Positions 53,779-64,000 of a stretch of 64,000 nt of DNA are shown one piece after another; the first letter of the stretch is position 1, and each line of letters opens with the position of its first letter. This DNA is from Ricordea florida (lineage: Eukaryota > Cnidaria > Anthozoa > Corallimorpharia > Ricordeidae): assembly GCA_949710005.1 (NCBI GenBank), contig OX453285.1, forward strand, positions 10,174,933 to 10,238,932. Reading direction: 5' to 3'. The translations under genes and the position numbers were made by a program. The notes under the pieces are model-generated. The model had not been told where the DNA came from and did no database searches. It saw only the letters and a list, made by a program, of their open reading frames with translations.

Positions 53779-54829
53779 AAATAATGTAGGTAGTAATCTT
53801 GTATCTAGATTAAGGGTTCTTTTTGGAGGTGAAACATTACAGGATACTCAAAGATATGATCTTTTTCAAACATATCACGACTTATTCTTAACAGATGAAG
53901 AACGTGAAGATAGATTAAAACAAGGTATTTCTTCTGTAAACATGAGGAAGCTCAGGACAAAAGCAGGCGATGGGAAAACACAAGATACAAAAGAAGTTGA
54001 TCTTTCAAAAGTACATAACACTAAGTATCGTATACCACTAAACCACCCTATTCTAAACGATCATGGAGTTTTCTATCTGAAGGCACTAGATAATCATCTA
54101 ATCTTTGAGATTACACTTGCTCCAGTTAATGATATTGTTGTTTATTCTGACACTACTAAGACACCAGCATATTCAATCAAAAACCTTGAGTTAGAATATT
54201 CTTCCATTTCAAGTGAATACTTGGCTCGCGAGGCTCAGGCAGCTTATCAAGTTGGTAAAGGATTCTTTTATGAAAATGTCACTCTCCACAAAACTTTTAC
54301 CTTTTCCATAGGCGGTGATGGTGTTATAAATCAGCATATTAATCTACCTAGAAGATCAATGACAGGAATATTATGTTTGTTTACATTACCAACCGCAGCA
54401 GGAGCACGTAACTCTGAATTTTTTTACAATCCAGGTATAACCTCGATTAATATAGATGTTGATGGTGTACCAAATCGTTTATACTCTAAGGGGATGATAC
54501 CATCAGATCTATGGGAGTCGGTAAAGAAACGTTTCGGGAGAGAGGTTGGGCCATACCGTTCTGGCTTCGCCGGGGAGAGCTTTGCTCGATGGTCGGTAAA
54601 GGAAAAAGATTTTTATGCTGATAAGTTTGCTCTTTGGGTTGATATGAGAACTCACCCTGATAATGGTATTCATGGGGGCGGTCTAGCATTAAACAATACA
54701 CAAGATGGAGTAAAACTAGAAATTAAAAGAAAACAAAGTGGATCTGGTACTATAACCTGTCATATGTTTGTTGTAGCTGATGCAATGATGGAGATTATGA
54801 ATTCCGGTTTGCGATCCATAAAGTACTAA
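53779..54829 (+). pseudogene. Putative capsid gene, 5'-truncated duplicate
   Basis: Lacks the first ~75 codons and the promoter motif. It is fused to antisense BEL sequence, so its open frame has no native ATG; the first in-frame ATG is at 53941. One substitution, Asn to Asp near residue 108 of the full protein. The hairpin element is retained at 54561-54590. Confidence 0.85.
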
Positions 54830-54860
54830 CTTAAAAAACCTTTAGTTATGATACAAAACC

Positions 54861-55213
54861 ATGGAAGAATTACGAGAAAAAATACCATTCCATTGTATCA
54901 TAACCGGTCCAACAAATTGTGGAAAAACAAAGTACCTCATTAATCAGCTAAGAGGGCCATTCCTAAAAATTTTTGATTACATTGTTCTAATATGTCCAAC
55001 TTATTCTAAAAATAAAACATATCATAATTTTAGATTAGTATTTAGATATTTAAATTTAGATTGGTAGCCCTTGCTAGTGGGGTATTTCAGGTTTGCAAAC
55101 ACATAAAATTCAGCAAAATTCAACAAAATACAGATAATGTTAACAAGATTGAATTAAAAGAAGCTGCAAGTACTACTGGGCAAGATGATAGCGGGTATGA
55201 TACCGTTCACTAA
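54861..55213 (+). pseudogene. Packaging ATPase remnant, duplicate
   Basis: Same internal deletion as 45474-45826, so the lesion predates the duplication. Confidence 0.8.
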
Positions 55214-55242
55214 TTTAAAGATTTACAAATGATATGTAAAAA

Positions 55243-55653
55243 ATGACAGAAGTTGTTGAACAAATTACTAGAGAACCACCTAAAGATAATACCTCAAAAA
55301 AGAGTGGAACCGACCGGGCGAAAGATCCTAAAAAAGTTGCAGCCGGTAAGGCATTAGCAGAACGTAATAAAAAAGCTAGAGAAGCATTAAAAAGAGAAAT
55401 GGAACGAGAAGCTGAGATGGTCAACCAAACTGAAGAAAGAGAGGAACCAGAAAGTAAACAAAAAGCATGGATTCCAGAATTGTCTTTTACTACTGTTTTA
55501 TCTGTTATAGGAATTGGTTTTACAGCAATTGACCTGTATATGAGATACCGTTCACAGAGAGGAACACAACCAATTGAAGTGAGGAGGCAAACTGAAGAAG
55601 CTCAAATATCTCAAAATATCCCACCTTCTCTACCGAAAATTGGAATGTTATAA
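55243..55653 (+). CDS. 136-aa membrane protein, duplicate
   Basis: Predicted protein identical to 45856-46266, with the TTTAAAGA motif kept at 55214-55221. Confidence 0.7.
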   Translation: MTEVVEQITREPPKDNTSKKSGTDRAKDPKKVAAGKALAERNKKAREALKREMEREAEMVNQTEEREEPESKQKAWIPELSFTTVLSVIGIGFTAIDLYMRYRSQRGTQPIEVRRQTEEAQISQNIPPSLPKIGML

Positions 55654-55661
55654 GATTTGCT

Positions 55662-55713
55662 CCGACTTTGTCGGGGGAGGGCTCCAGCTTCGCTGGGGAG
55701 GGCTCCGCCCGAT
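55662..55713. repeat. Double-hairpin cluster, duplicate
   Basis: Copy of 46275-46326. Confidence 0.85.
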
Positions 55714-55770
55714 CTGCCCGATTCGCAGCCCTAAAGGGGTCTAAAGGTTAGCCAAAGTATCTTATAAATT

Positions 55771-55989
55771 ATGTCAAACGAAAACAAACTTGTGAAAACT
55801 GTTACTGATTCTGCTGTTATTATAGGATTAGCTGCTGGAGTTGGATATATAGCTAAAAAGGCTATGAAAGAATCATTTATGAACGACCCATCCTTAAGTA
55901 TTACAAATTATGCAAAATGGGTAGCTGTATTGTCAGGTAGTATGTATCTAAAAACATATTTAGAGGATCAAAAGATTTTACCAAATTAA
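55771..55989 (+). CDS. 72-aa membrane protein, duplicate
   Basis: Identical protein to 46384-46602. Confidence 0.7.
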   Translation: MSNENKLVKTVTDSAVIIGLAAGVGYIAKKAMKESFMNDPSLSITNYAKWVAVLSGSMYLKTYLEDQKILPN

Positions 55990-55998
55990 GTAAGAAAC

Positions 55999-56424
55999 AT
56001 GGCAACAATAGCAATGATGGTTGGAGGAGCTATATTGAATGCAACAACATTTGTTGGCGGATCATATCTTGCAAAATATCTATCAGGTGATAAAACAGAT
56101 ACAGAAAAAATACGACATGATAAAGCATTAGAAAAATATCAAAAAGATTATGCTGCATATCAAGAAAAGAGACAGAAACTAATTGATTGGAAAGTACAAC
56201 AAAAGGATGCAAAATATCAGGCATCAAAAAATATTTCTAATACCGATGAAGCATTAGAATTATATGGTCAAAGCCGATCGAAGATCGGGACCAGCTTCGC
56301 TGAAATGCACGAACCAAAATTCTCGGATTATTATACACCCAGTGATAACCAAAAGAAAGGAGAAATGGCATATGTAGGTGGTGGTATGTTGGCATTAGGT
56401 TATGCAGTTAGTAAATTCTTTTAG
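55999..56424 (+). CDS. 141-aa membrane/coiled-coil protein, duplicate
   Basis: Identical protein to 46612-47037, including the in-frame hairpin element (56274-56302). Confidence 0.7.
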   Translation: MATIAMMVGGAILNATTFVGGSYLAKYLSGDKTDTEKIRHDKALEKYQKDYAAYQEKRQKLIDWKVQQKDAKYQASKNISNTDEALELYGQSRSKIGTSFAEMHEPKFSDYYTPSDNQKKGEMAYVGGGMLALGYAVSKFF

Positions 56425-56476
56425 AAAAATGTTTGCTTTACACGTTTAAAGATTTCTTACTGATGAGTAAAAAATC

Positions 56477-57652
56477 ATGGCAGAAGATATACCATTAGAG
56501 GATTTACCAAAAGGATCTGATGATGATAATGATGATGGAGATAATACATTTTATCAAAGCCCAAATACATCCACAACTCGTATAGAATATCCTGGTTATG
56601 ATGAATATGAAGGGGGTGAAAGACCTATACCATCTCATGATAAATATGATAGAAGAAGAGAAGCAGGGCAATATATAAAACGTTTATTCCCAAATTACAA
56701 TCCTATTGATTCACCATTTAATGTAATAATTGATGAAGATGGTAGTGTAATAGCAAAATTTAGTAATAGGAAAAATCCTGCAACACATATATTGATTGAT
56801 AAAGATGGGGTTATGATGGTTGAAAAGTTACCACAAACAATGAGAAAAGCTCTAGGTGCTGATTATGAAACCATGCTTGAAAAATATAATAATTCTGTAT
56901 TACAATTGAATGAAGCTAATCAAAAAAATAAGGAATTAAATAATATCACAGAGGGATTGGAGTCAGCCATAAAAGTATATCCTCAGGAGATAGATCGCTA
57001 TATTGAAAAAGAAAAAGAACTGCGTGATTTCATTGAGAGACAGCAGGTAGAAAAAGCTGAAAATAAAAGTCTTTTTGATGAAACTGTTAAACAGAATATA
57101 GAATTAAAAATACAAGGCGAAAAACTTTTGAGTGAAACAAAATTATACAAAGAAGAAATAGACAAATATAAGAAGGGTAAATTAAATTTATCAAAGTTAG
57201 AACAAAGTAATGAACGATTACAATCAGAGGTTGATAAATTAAGAGAACAAATTAGAAATAAAATAATCTCAAGTGAAGAACAAATATCAGTTATCGAGAG
57301 TAGAAAAGATGAAATACTTAAAAATCTACCATTAAGAGAGAGGTTAAAGTATATCTTCAAAAAGTATGGGTTTACAGTATTTGCTGTTGTGAGTGCTGTT
57401 GGTGTAATCATTGGAGTTATAGTTTCTAATCTTTCTAATGGACTAAAAACATTGGGTAAAGGTGTTGGTAATGGTTTGAAAACTCTTGGTAAAAAACTGG
57501 GTGAAATATTACCAGGAATGGTTGGTGCAATAGTTAGCTTTCTATTCAAAACAGCAGGTGAGGTTATTGGATTTTTAAGTAAGAATGCTTGGCTTTTGAT
57601 AATGGCTGTGGTTCTATATTTTGTGGAACAATTTAAAAAGAAGAGAAAGTAG
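56477..57652 (+). CDS. 391-aa coiled-coil membrane protein, duplicate
   Basis: Differs from 47090-48265 by His35 to Arg and Ile252 to Val, plus at least one silent change. Confidence 0.72.
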   Translation: MAEDIPLEDLPKGSDDDNDDGDNTFYQSPNTSTTRIEYPGYDEYEGGERPIPSHDKYDRRREAGQYIKRLFPNYNPIDSPFNVIIDEDGSVIAKFSNRKNPATHILIDKDGVMMVEKLPQTMRKALGADYETMLEKYNNSVLQLNEANQKNKELNNITEGLESAIKVYPQEIDRYIEKEKELRDFIERQQVEKAENKSLFDETVKQNIELKIQGEKLLSETKLYKEEIDKYKKGKLNLSKLEQSNERLQSEVDKLREQIRNKIISSEEQISVIESRKDEILKNLPLRERLKYIFKKYGFTVFAVVSAVGVIIGVIVSNLSNGLKTLGKGVGNGLKTLGKKLGEILPGMVGAIVSFLFKTAGEVIGFLSKNAWLLIMAVVLYFVEQFKKKRK

Positions 57653-57667
57653 ATCTAAAACAAAATA

Positions 57668-58036
57668 ATGAATGATCGATGTAATGATGAAATAATAACT
57701 TTTCCGCGGAGCGGGGAGGTCTTCGACCGATTTTTATCCATAACAATGTTAACTACAGAAACAACAATTTATCTTGACCCGTCATTATATAATGTAAAAG
57801 ATATACAAATGTTAGATTTTTCTGGTACTAATGCAACTTCTGAAAATCCTTTGTACTTAATGTGTGATCTTATTGAACCAAAGTCTTCATATTACAATCG
57901 TATACATAGCGGTGGAGATGTAGAACTCAACCCCTCTCAACTACTGGCTGTTATTCCCTCCAAAAAGTATCCAAGTTTAAGAATTACACAAACCAAAAAT
58001 TCCAGTGAACCACTTTACATTATGGATTCTAGATAA
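57668..58036 (+). CDS. 122-aa possible structural protein, duplicate
   Basis: Identical protein to 48281-48649, with the hairpin element at 57704-57731. Confidence 0.5.
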   Translation: MNDRCNDEIITFPRSGEVFDRFLSITMLTTETTIYLDPSLYNVKDIQMLDFSGTNATSENPLYLMCDLIEPKSSYYNRIHSGGDVELNPSQLLAVIPSKKYPSLRITQTKNSSEPLYIMDSR

Positions 58037-58115
58037 AAATGGAACAAAGTTAATTTCTAATACCGTGCGTATTCGTATCAATTTAAAGATATCATGTTGA
58101 GTAGTAAAATATAAT

Positions 58116-58709
58116 ATGGATGACTACAATAGAATTTATCCTGGATTACCTAATAATTCAGATCCTGTTAATTTCAGACTACAAAAATCGAGTGAAGTAT
58201 TACAAAATCTTGAGAGAGAAATTAAACATTATGAAGATGTAAGGAAAAAATACAATAGAGCAAGAGGAATATTTACAAAAATAAGTGTTTGTAGTGGAGT
58301 GTTTTCAGTTATTCTATCTGCAAGCGGACTTGGAACTTCTCTTACCGGTTTTGGTGCAATGATTGGTGTTCCGCTGGGCGTTGTAGGTGGAATTTGTGGT
58401 GGAGTATCTGTTGGATTTGGTGCAGCCTCAAAAAGACTTTCAAATAAAGTTAGTAAACACGAACAGACTGTTTCTATAGCGAAATCAAAATTAAACACCA
58501 TTAACGACTTGGTTTCAAAGGCTTTGAAAGATAATGTTATATCTGATCAAGAATTTTCTATAATTTTAGCAGAGTTGGAAAAGTTTCAAAAACTAAAACT
58601 AGAAATACGACAAAAATTTAGGAGGGATACAGAAAAAAACTTAAACATGTCGCAGATAAGGAGAGAAGTTCGTGCAGATCTATTAAAAGAGCTAACCGCT
58701 CCGGCATAG
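58116..58709 (+). CDS. 197-aa membrane-associated protein, duplicate
   Basis: Differs from 48729-49322 by Asn131 to Asp. The stop codon again lies in a hairpin element (58701-58730). Confidence 0.72.
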   Translation: MDDYNRIYPGLPNNSDPVNFRLQKSSEVLQNLEREIKHYEDVRKKYNRARGIFTKISVCSGVFSVILSASGLGTSLTGFGAMIGVPLGVVGGICGGVSVGFGAASKRLSNKVSKHEQTVSIAKSKLNTINDLVSKALKDNVISDQEFSIILAELEKFQKLKLEIRQKFRRDTEKNLNMSQIRREVRADLLKELTAPA

Positions 58710-58869
58710 CCGGGGAGGGCTACGCCCGATCCCGCTCATTAAAAATTTCATTTGAAAGAACTGATGTAGGATGTAATTGTTTTGCTGGTATTAGAAAAGA
58801 GGTGATCTAAGCATAGCTTGGCGGATAGACCGGTCTAAAGACTTTTCATCTTATTCTAAAAGTAATAAA

Positions 58870-60459
58870 ATGACACTATGGGTGGATTTTAGAAATAGGT
58901 ATCCAAAGGTTGACCTTGATAAATTTACATTTGTGAATGATTCGTATGGAGGGTATATTAAGTGGAAAGTGAATGGTATAACAATAATGTCTAATGATGA
59001 CCCTACTGGAAAAACATGGACTGATGGTCTATCACCTAATTTGAAAAGATTGTTATGGAAAGATTTAGGCCTGAGTGAATCGAATAACTTGAGTTCATTC
59101 CCAAAGAGTTTAACCATGACTAACCAAAGCTATCCTATACCAGCTATTAACTTTGATGACTTTACAAGCGATATAACAAAAATGCTAACCTCTCTAGATA
59201 TATACGTTTCAAATACGAAGAAATTCACAGCAAAAATGAGAAACATATTTGTCAATCAAGTTGTTACTTTCAAATTTGGAAAGCAGAGTAGAAAATGGTT
59301 GAACGGACCTGATATGAACTATTGGCCTCAACAACTTAACTTTGCAGTTTGGTGTGCAACATCTGGTTGTGGGATTAGTCCTTTTGAAAGTCTAAATTAT
59401 CCTAAAGTAGTGAATAGCTTCATTAAGTTTCATATATATTTCACAATAAGACGGATATTATATGAATTAAGCCTTCCCTTACCTGATGAGCAACCCTTTG
59501 TAATAAACAATAATCCATATAATAAAGTAGCATATCATCGATTGTGTGCAGAATTTAGCATATCAAAAAACTCAGACTTTAGATGGAAAGGTGGTAGAAA
59601 CGGCGGATTGGGAGATATATTTCTTGATTATGGTGCAGGATATCATGGAAAAGGAGGGGGATATCAAAATGTACATATTATAAGGAATTATGATCATGAA
59701 GCAGATCAATGGCCCGGTGAAGGTGGTAAATTTGCTGATGATGGGGGTAAGAAGGAAAAAGGTGACCTAATCTCATTTATTCGTAATGATGACTTTGCCG
59801 ATTTCAAATATGCTTGGTTTATTCCTACAAGTGGGCATGGTCTCACTAAAGCTGGACTTGGTAGATTGAATCGATCAGCTGAAGCTTTTGTTTACTGTAT
59901 ATTAGGAGCACAAGCCAACACTAGAAATTCGATTTATGGTAATGGTGGTGGTGCTATTGAAACGCAACAAGAATTCTTATCTTTATTTGAAAGTAGTGTT
60001 TTAGAAGATGATATTTCTAATTCGATTAAAAATTATCAAAAATCTGTACAGGAAACGAAATTACGGCTTGATTTAGCTGTTGCACCGGGTATATGGTTGA
60101 TGCCTAGTAATATGATAATCAACACTGAAAGCGTTGTTGGATATAATAACAAACTTATGAAAGCGACTAATGATATGAAATTTGGAGTAAATAATTCCCT
60201 AAACACTGAATCAAAACCTGTTGGAATAAGTCATAATTTAGGATCTTCAAAGTTAAAGTTACCTCATTCAATAGTTGAGACAAATCCAAAACCAAAAATC
60301 CTCCCAACGCAAAATGAAAAGTCCGGCTCCGCCGGGGAGAGCTTCGCTCGATCGGACGTGACCACGCAACATGAAACCAATACACGAAGCGAGCATGAAG
60401 TGCGTATATTAACATTTATAATTATCAGCGGAGGGTTAGCGTGGTATCTATTTCGGTAA
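58870..60459 (+). CDS. 529-aa anchored protein, duplicate
   Basis: Same protein as 49483-51072; hairpin element at 60323-60352. Confidence 0.72.
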   Translation: MTLWVDFRNRYPKVDLDKFTFVNDSYGGYIKWKVNGITIMSNDDPTGKTWTDGLSPNLKRLLWKDLGLSESNNLSSFPKSLTMTNQSYPIPAINFDDFTSDITKMLTSLDIYVSNTKKFTAKMRNIFVNQVVTFKFGKQSRKWLNGPDMNYWPQQLNFAVWCATSGCGISPFESLNYPKVVNSFIKFHIYFTIRRILYELSLPLPDEQPFVINNNPYNKVAYHRLCAEFSISKNSDFRWKGGRNGGLGDIFLDYGAGYHGKGGGYQNVHIIRNYDHEADQWPGEGGKFADDGGKKEKGDLISFIRNDDFADFKYAWFIPTSGHGLTKAGLGRLNRSAEAFVYCILGAQANTRNSIYGNGGGAIETQQEFLSLFESSVLEDDISNSIKNYQKSVQETKLRLDLAVAPGIWLMPSNMIINTESVVGYNNKLMKATNDMKFGVNNSLNTESKPVGISHNLGSSKLKLPHSIVETNPKPKILPTQNEKSGSAGESFARSDVTTQHETNTRSEHEVRILTFIIISGGLAWYLFR

Positions 60460-60676
60460 ATTTCACGTGATTATCATTGTTTTTGGATTAGTGTTCACGT
60501 GTAGAACAATAGATTGCATACTTTTACGACATAGCAACAAGCAAAATGTAAAGTGGATTTGAAATCGAAAAGTAGATTTTATGTTTACTTTAAAAAGGTC
60601 GGTTTCTAACGTCGCTCAGGAATGTGATTACGTCAATGCAAATTTTGTTATGTAACGCTTGATTGCGTTATATAAC

Positions 60677-61246
60677 TTAATGTTTTTTTTGTGGCTCTTT
60701 TGTTATACAACATTCTTTACAATGTTTCTTAAATCTATTATGTTCGCATATTTGAGATCCTTTACACTCTTTACAATATGATTTCTGTTTTTTATGTTCA
60801 CATATTTGCCGCCCTCCACACTCTTTACAATATGCCCTCTGTTTTTTATGTTCACATATTTGAGATCCTCCACACTCTCTACAGTAAGCTTTATTTCTTT
60901 TATGTTCACATATTTGTGATCCTCCACACTCTTTACATCTTGATTTCTGTCTTTTATGAATACAATAATAATGATACTTAATAGTTTCAGGTTCAGTAGT
61001 GGGTGTGGGTTGTGATTTTGGAATATTTTTTCCAGGAGGAGTTTGAGGAGGGTCAGTATCAGGTTCAGTAGTGGGCGGGGTTTGTGTTTGCTCCTGAAGA
61101 TTACGCATATCTTCCATAATTTCTGGAATATTACTCAACACTTCAATGAGTTGTGCTTTTCTTAGCATTTTTGACCTTCCTTTAATATCATATCTTCGAG
61201 CAATTTGCTTCAATTCCACAACTTTTTTCTTTTGTAACTCTTCCAT
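60677..61246 (-). CDS. 189-aa SAP/zinc-repeat protein, duplicate
   Basis: Same protein as 51290-51859, in the duplicated right TIR. Confidence 0.8.
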   Translation of the reverse strand: MEELQKKKVVELKQIARRYDIKGRSKMLRKAQLIEVLSNIPEIMEDMRNLQEQTQTPPTTEPDTDPPQTPPGKNIPKSQPTPTTEPETIKYHYYCIHKRQKSRCKECGGSQICEHKRNKAYCRECGGSQICEHKKQRAYCKECGGRQICEHKKQKSYCKECKGSQICEHNRFKKHCKECCITKEPQKKH

Positions 61247-61496
61247 CTCCTTTTTAATAATACTTTGTTTTGTCTTTAAATTACATTTTAAAATACATTT
61301 TTTTTTTCCCTATAAATTCTCTGATAAAATCTCTGATAAATCCTTGAAAAAATTTTCAATTTTTATTTGGTGATACTTTATATAGGTGAATAAAATCCTT
61401 GGTTAAATCTCTGATAAATCTCTGATAAAATTTTTTCATTTTTACTTTTTCACTTTTTTTTAAATTTGTGTTGGGTCCCCCATAAATGCAACTACT
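61210..61496 (-). repeat. Right Polinton TIR, duplicate
   Basis: Third TIR in the window. It has no left partner because the duplicate contains only the right half of the element. Confidence 0.9.
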
Positions 61497-61959
61497 ACAA
61501 GAATGATGTGATCACCCCAAGTGCCATCTTTTTCCATGTTTGTCAAATTGGTATCCAAGTCAGTATTTGACACAAATGAAGAGATGTCATCCTTGGAAAT
61601 CTGAAAGACAGGGCAACCAGTAATAGAGATTGTTACAGGATCTGATTAATCACCAGTACAATCCAAGAAATATGTTACGGAGTACAAGTATATAACAACT
61701 TACGCCAGGTACACGTTTCCTCAAAGTTTCCACAGACAGCTTCCTCAGGTCAGAGTGATTGAGTCCTTTTTACCCTAGGTGCTCCAGCCTGTCTGCGGTG
61801 GCATGGGATAAACAATTCCCCGTCAGTGGGGATTTCATTCCCCATATGTAGTCCCGAACTACGAAGGTGTTTAGTCAGTCGGTTGTGGTTTTCCTGGACC
61901 GCTTTATTTTCCAGCAGTGACTGGTTTACAGCCTTCCTCATGTCGTGGAGGAAATGCTG
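61497..61959 (-). pseudogene. OTU exon 2 part and exon 1, duplicate of copy 2
   Basis: Same frameshift at D-G-N-C as in 52317-52572. Confidence 0.85.
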
Positions 61960-62860
61960 GTAGCAACCTTAAACACATGTTACGAAGAAAGGTTTCTTCA
62001 ATCAGGGTGAAATGTGTACCTTCAAATAAGCTGAAATATCATCTACCTACATGTAGTAATAGAAACACTTAGGTGATACCAGCCAAGTGTTTGTTTCCTT
62101 GATTCTCTGTCTTTTGGGCGGGCTTCCTAAAAAAAAAAGAAGAGCATCTTTGTTACAATAACAAGCACTGTTTTGTCTTACATTTTATCAGTTACATTTA
62201 CTGAAGTTTTTCAATAACAGAAAGACAATCATTTCGTATAGCACCTAATTTCTAGCAAAATCAATTAAAATTTCACTATTTAAATTTCTGTTAATGGAGC
62301 AGATTTACCTTTTGAGAACTATTGCACATTGTGGGAAGACTAACATTATCGTTACTGTCTGTTGCGTGTATATGGGCATTGGCCGCAGAACTCTGCTGCG
62401 AGGAGGAATTTTTGTCAGGACTTTTTGTAGTGCTGGAGGTGGTTTTTGTTGCCAAGAAACTGTCTCTTGATTGCTGCTCACTTTCGAGGGGGTTCTCTGT
62501 AGAATAAGAATTCTGTGTTCACATGCCTAGGGGCTTCTGTGTGGCTCTACGTGGTCTGGAAAAAACCGTTTCTAGTTTCTTCCTATGGACTTCGTTGATT
62601 TTAATGTTGTTCGGATGTAATTTTAGATGGATCATGAACAGATGAATTTCCAGGAGCATCATATTAAATGAATAGTTGGAAAGGTTTGTAATGTATACTG
62701 CTCAATAAAATGTTTCCATGTTCTGGAATACGTGTAATACCGGTTGAGTTTTTTATGTTTCTTGCAGAAGAATTTTCTAGGCCCTATTTCCTGGATGTGT
62801 TTCCAGCTGTTATAGTTTTACACTGAAGCTTATAAATTAGTCCAAGTACTTAATGCTGCA
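61960..62860. repeat. OTU-unit upstream region, third copy
   Basis: Matches 52573-53490 with a few substitutions (for example GTTGCCAAGAAACTG for GTTGCCTAGAAACTG). Confidence 0.7.
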
Positions 62861-62867
62861 TGATTAT

Positions 62868-63423
62868 ATGTTTCACTGATTTTTAAAGAAACAATTTTTT
62901 CATTAGCATTTACAATAGTGTCTCTTCCGAGGGACATCACGCTTACGGTCTCCATCGGGTCACCATCCCCGATTGTGACTCCTAGTAGAATTAATTTACT
63001 TACTTTGCTCACAATGACATCCTTAAGTTTCTCATTTTCTTCTTGTAGCAACGCTACATGCTTGAGTAATTGTTGATTAATTACTTTCCTGAGTGTCCTG
63101 ATGCATCTTTCCCATGCACTGTCATGATGTGGTACAGTTGGTAGATTGTGCGTCCACTTGATACTGCGCTGTAGGAGAAAATTGTGAATCTGCACTTGAT
63201 TCCAATCTCTAACAGCCTCTCAAAACTCTCTTTCTCCTTTAACGAAGTTTCCACCATTGTTGGAACGCATCTCTTCTGGCTGACCTCGTCTTGCAGTGAA
63301 TCTGCACAAGGCGTTAATGAATGACTCTGTATCAAGCAAGTTGGCCACCTCTGTACGGACTGTGCTTAGGGTTAAACTTGTGAATATAACACCGTATAGT
63401 ACGTATAATGTATTATATAACAC
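62868..63423 (-). pseudogene. BEL/Pao integrase fragment plus coiled-coil exon, longest copy
   Basis: The minus-strand frame reads TVRTEVANLLDTESFINALC, then RGQPEEMRSNNGGNFVKGER, then SIKWTHNLPTVPHHDSAWER before fusing to LLKHVALLQEENEKL. Includes more of the integrase core than the 37944 copy. The SDNG Asp is again Asn. Extends past the duplication end at 63165 into single-copy sequence. Confidence 0.82.
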
Positions 63424-63608
63424 CGTACAGTATGTATTATGTCACAGTCTTCCAAAAACACGCTGATTAGTATATGTATGTCATCAGAAAATGACAAATG
63501 TTATTGTGTTTTATTATAACAATGGCGTATGCAACTTTCCCCTTTACTGGCCTATGGAAATATGACATCTGAAGCTAGTCAATGTAGCTATATACCTGTC
63601 AGCTAGTC

Positions 63609-63951
63609 AGTTCACCTTTTGATGTATGAGATACAAGGAGGATTTATTGCAATGGAATCTTCTGGAATACCTTCCGCTTTGGTGGTTTTATCGGCCTCTG
63701 GCTCCATACTAACGTAGTAATTTTCACTCGGGTGTCCCAACAGAATTGAAGCTCCTTGTTGGTTTTTGGCCTCCACAACAACCTCATGGGAGTCTCCCTC
63801 ATGGCTTGTAACCACTCGAATTGTTTATTCGAGGGCATTGGCCAGAGCAACAAGAATGATGTGATCACCCCAAGTGCCATCTTTTTCCATGTTTGTCAAA
63901 TTGGTATCCAAGTCAGTATTTGACACAAATGAAGAGATGTCGTCCTTGGAA
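63609..63951 (-). pseudogene. OTU copy 3, exon 2, without Polinton insertion
   Basis: Homologous to 36196-36537, with the same internal stop as copy 2 (TTTATTCGAG). Its GAGCAACAAGAATGATG is an empty target site for the Polinton. Exon 1 would lie beyond the window. Confidence 0.82.
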
Positions 63952-64000
63952 ATCTGAAAGACAGGGCAACCAGTAATAGAGATTGTTACAGGATCTGATT

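Larger units (their letters stand above)
53778..63165. repeat. 9,387-bp tandem duplication of 44391-53777
   Basis: Every feature from the capsid gene to the BEL fragment recurs at +9,387 bp with only scattered substitutions. At the junction (53777/53778), BEL sequence CCACTTGATACT is joined to AAATAATGTAGG of the capsid gene with 1-bp microhomology. The unduplicated continuation (GCGCTGTAGG) resumes after 63165. Confidence 0.93.

Noticed and set aside
1..64000. CRISPR arrays, bacterial operons or tRNA genes
   Set aside because: No spaced short direct repeats, Shine-Dalgarno-led operons or convincing B-box/cloverleaf sequences seen by eye. A tRNA covariance search was not possible.

Overview
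The window looks like nuclear DNA of an animal, most likely an anthozoan cnidarian (coral or anemone). This is inferred from eukaryotic 5S rRNA genes, GT-AG spliced exons, BEL/Pao and gypsy retroelement remnants, many small TIR elements and a Polinton/Maverick. No bacterial operons are present and no species was identified.

Layout. (1) 1-17773: tandem array of ~1,235-bp units, each with one 120-nt 5S rRNA gene on the minus strand. Two unit types (A and B, differing by a 2-bp indel) form a partly dimeric higher-order array. Thirteen full-length 5S genes and one decayed copy are present, and the right edge carries a ~490-bp alternative spacer. (2) 17845-18646: four in-phase exons of a 5'-truncated C48/Ulp1 protease with a PHD finger, whose stop codon abuts a 287-bp MITE. 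(3) 18.9-35 kb: gene-poor DNA with nested TIR elements (22213-24194), twin 94-bp MITEs, two gypsy pol remnants, a decayed transposase-like ORF, a RecQ-type helicase exon and a few unidentified exons. (4) 35266-38763, 52110-53777 and 61497-64000: a ~2.3-kb tandem unit made of BEL/Pao integrase debris plus a minus-strand OTU-domain gene. Copy 1 has an open OTU frame; the later copies are broken. (5) 38764-52109: a 13.3-kb Polinton inserted in exon 2 of OTU copy 2, with TIRs starting AGTAGTTG and flanking ACAAG. It encodes a protein-primed DNA polymerase B, a retroviral-type integrase, a putative major capsid protein, a broken packaging ATPase, and several membrane, coiled-coil or structural-candidate proteins. 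A SAP/zinc-repeat protein reads inward from the right TIR. (6) 53778-63165: a tandem copy of 44391-53777 (period 9,387 bp, very few substitutions) carrying the right half of the Polinton and the OTU/BEL unit again.

How the Polinton genes fit together. polB and the 189-aa SAP protein read inward from the two TIRs, each from an identical TATATAAAG box, and the TIRs encode the same SAP-like N-terminus for both proteins. The internal plus-strand genes are mostly preceded by a T(T/C)TAAAGA-type motif 20-30 bp before the start codon, suggesting a second (late) promoter class. GC-rich double-hairpin elements with covarying stems recur through this AT-rich element, several of them in frame inside genes. 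They are the most novel structure seen here. The ATPase is truncated and no maturation protease was found, so this copy probably cannot make virions alone.
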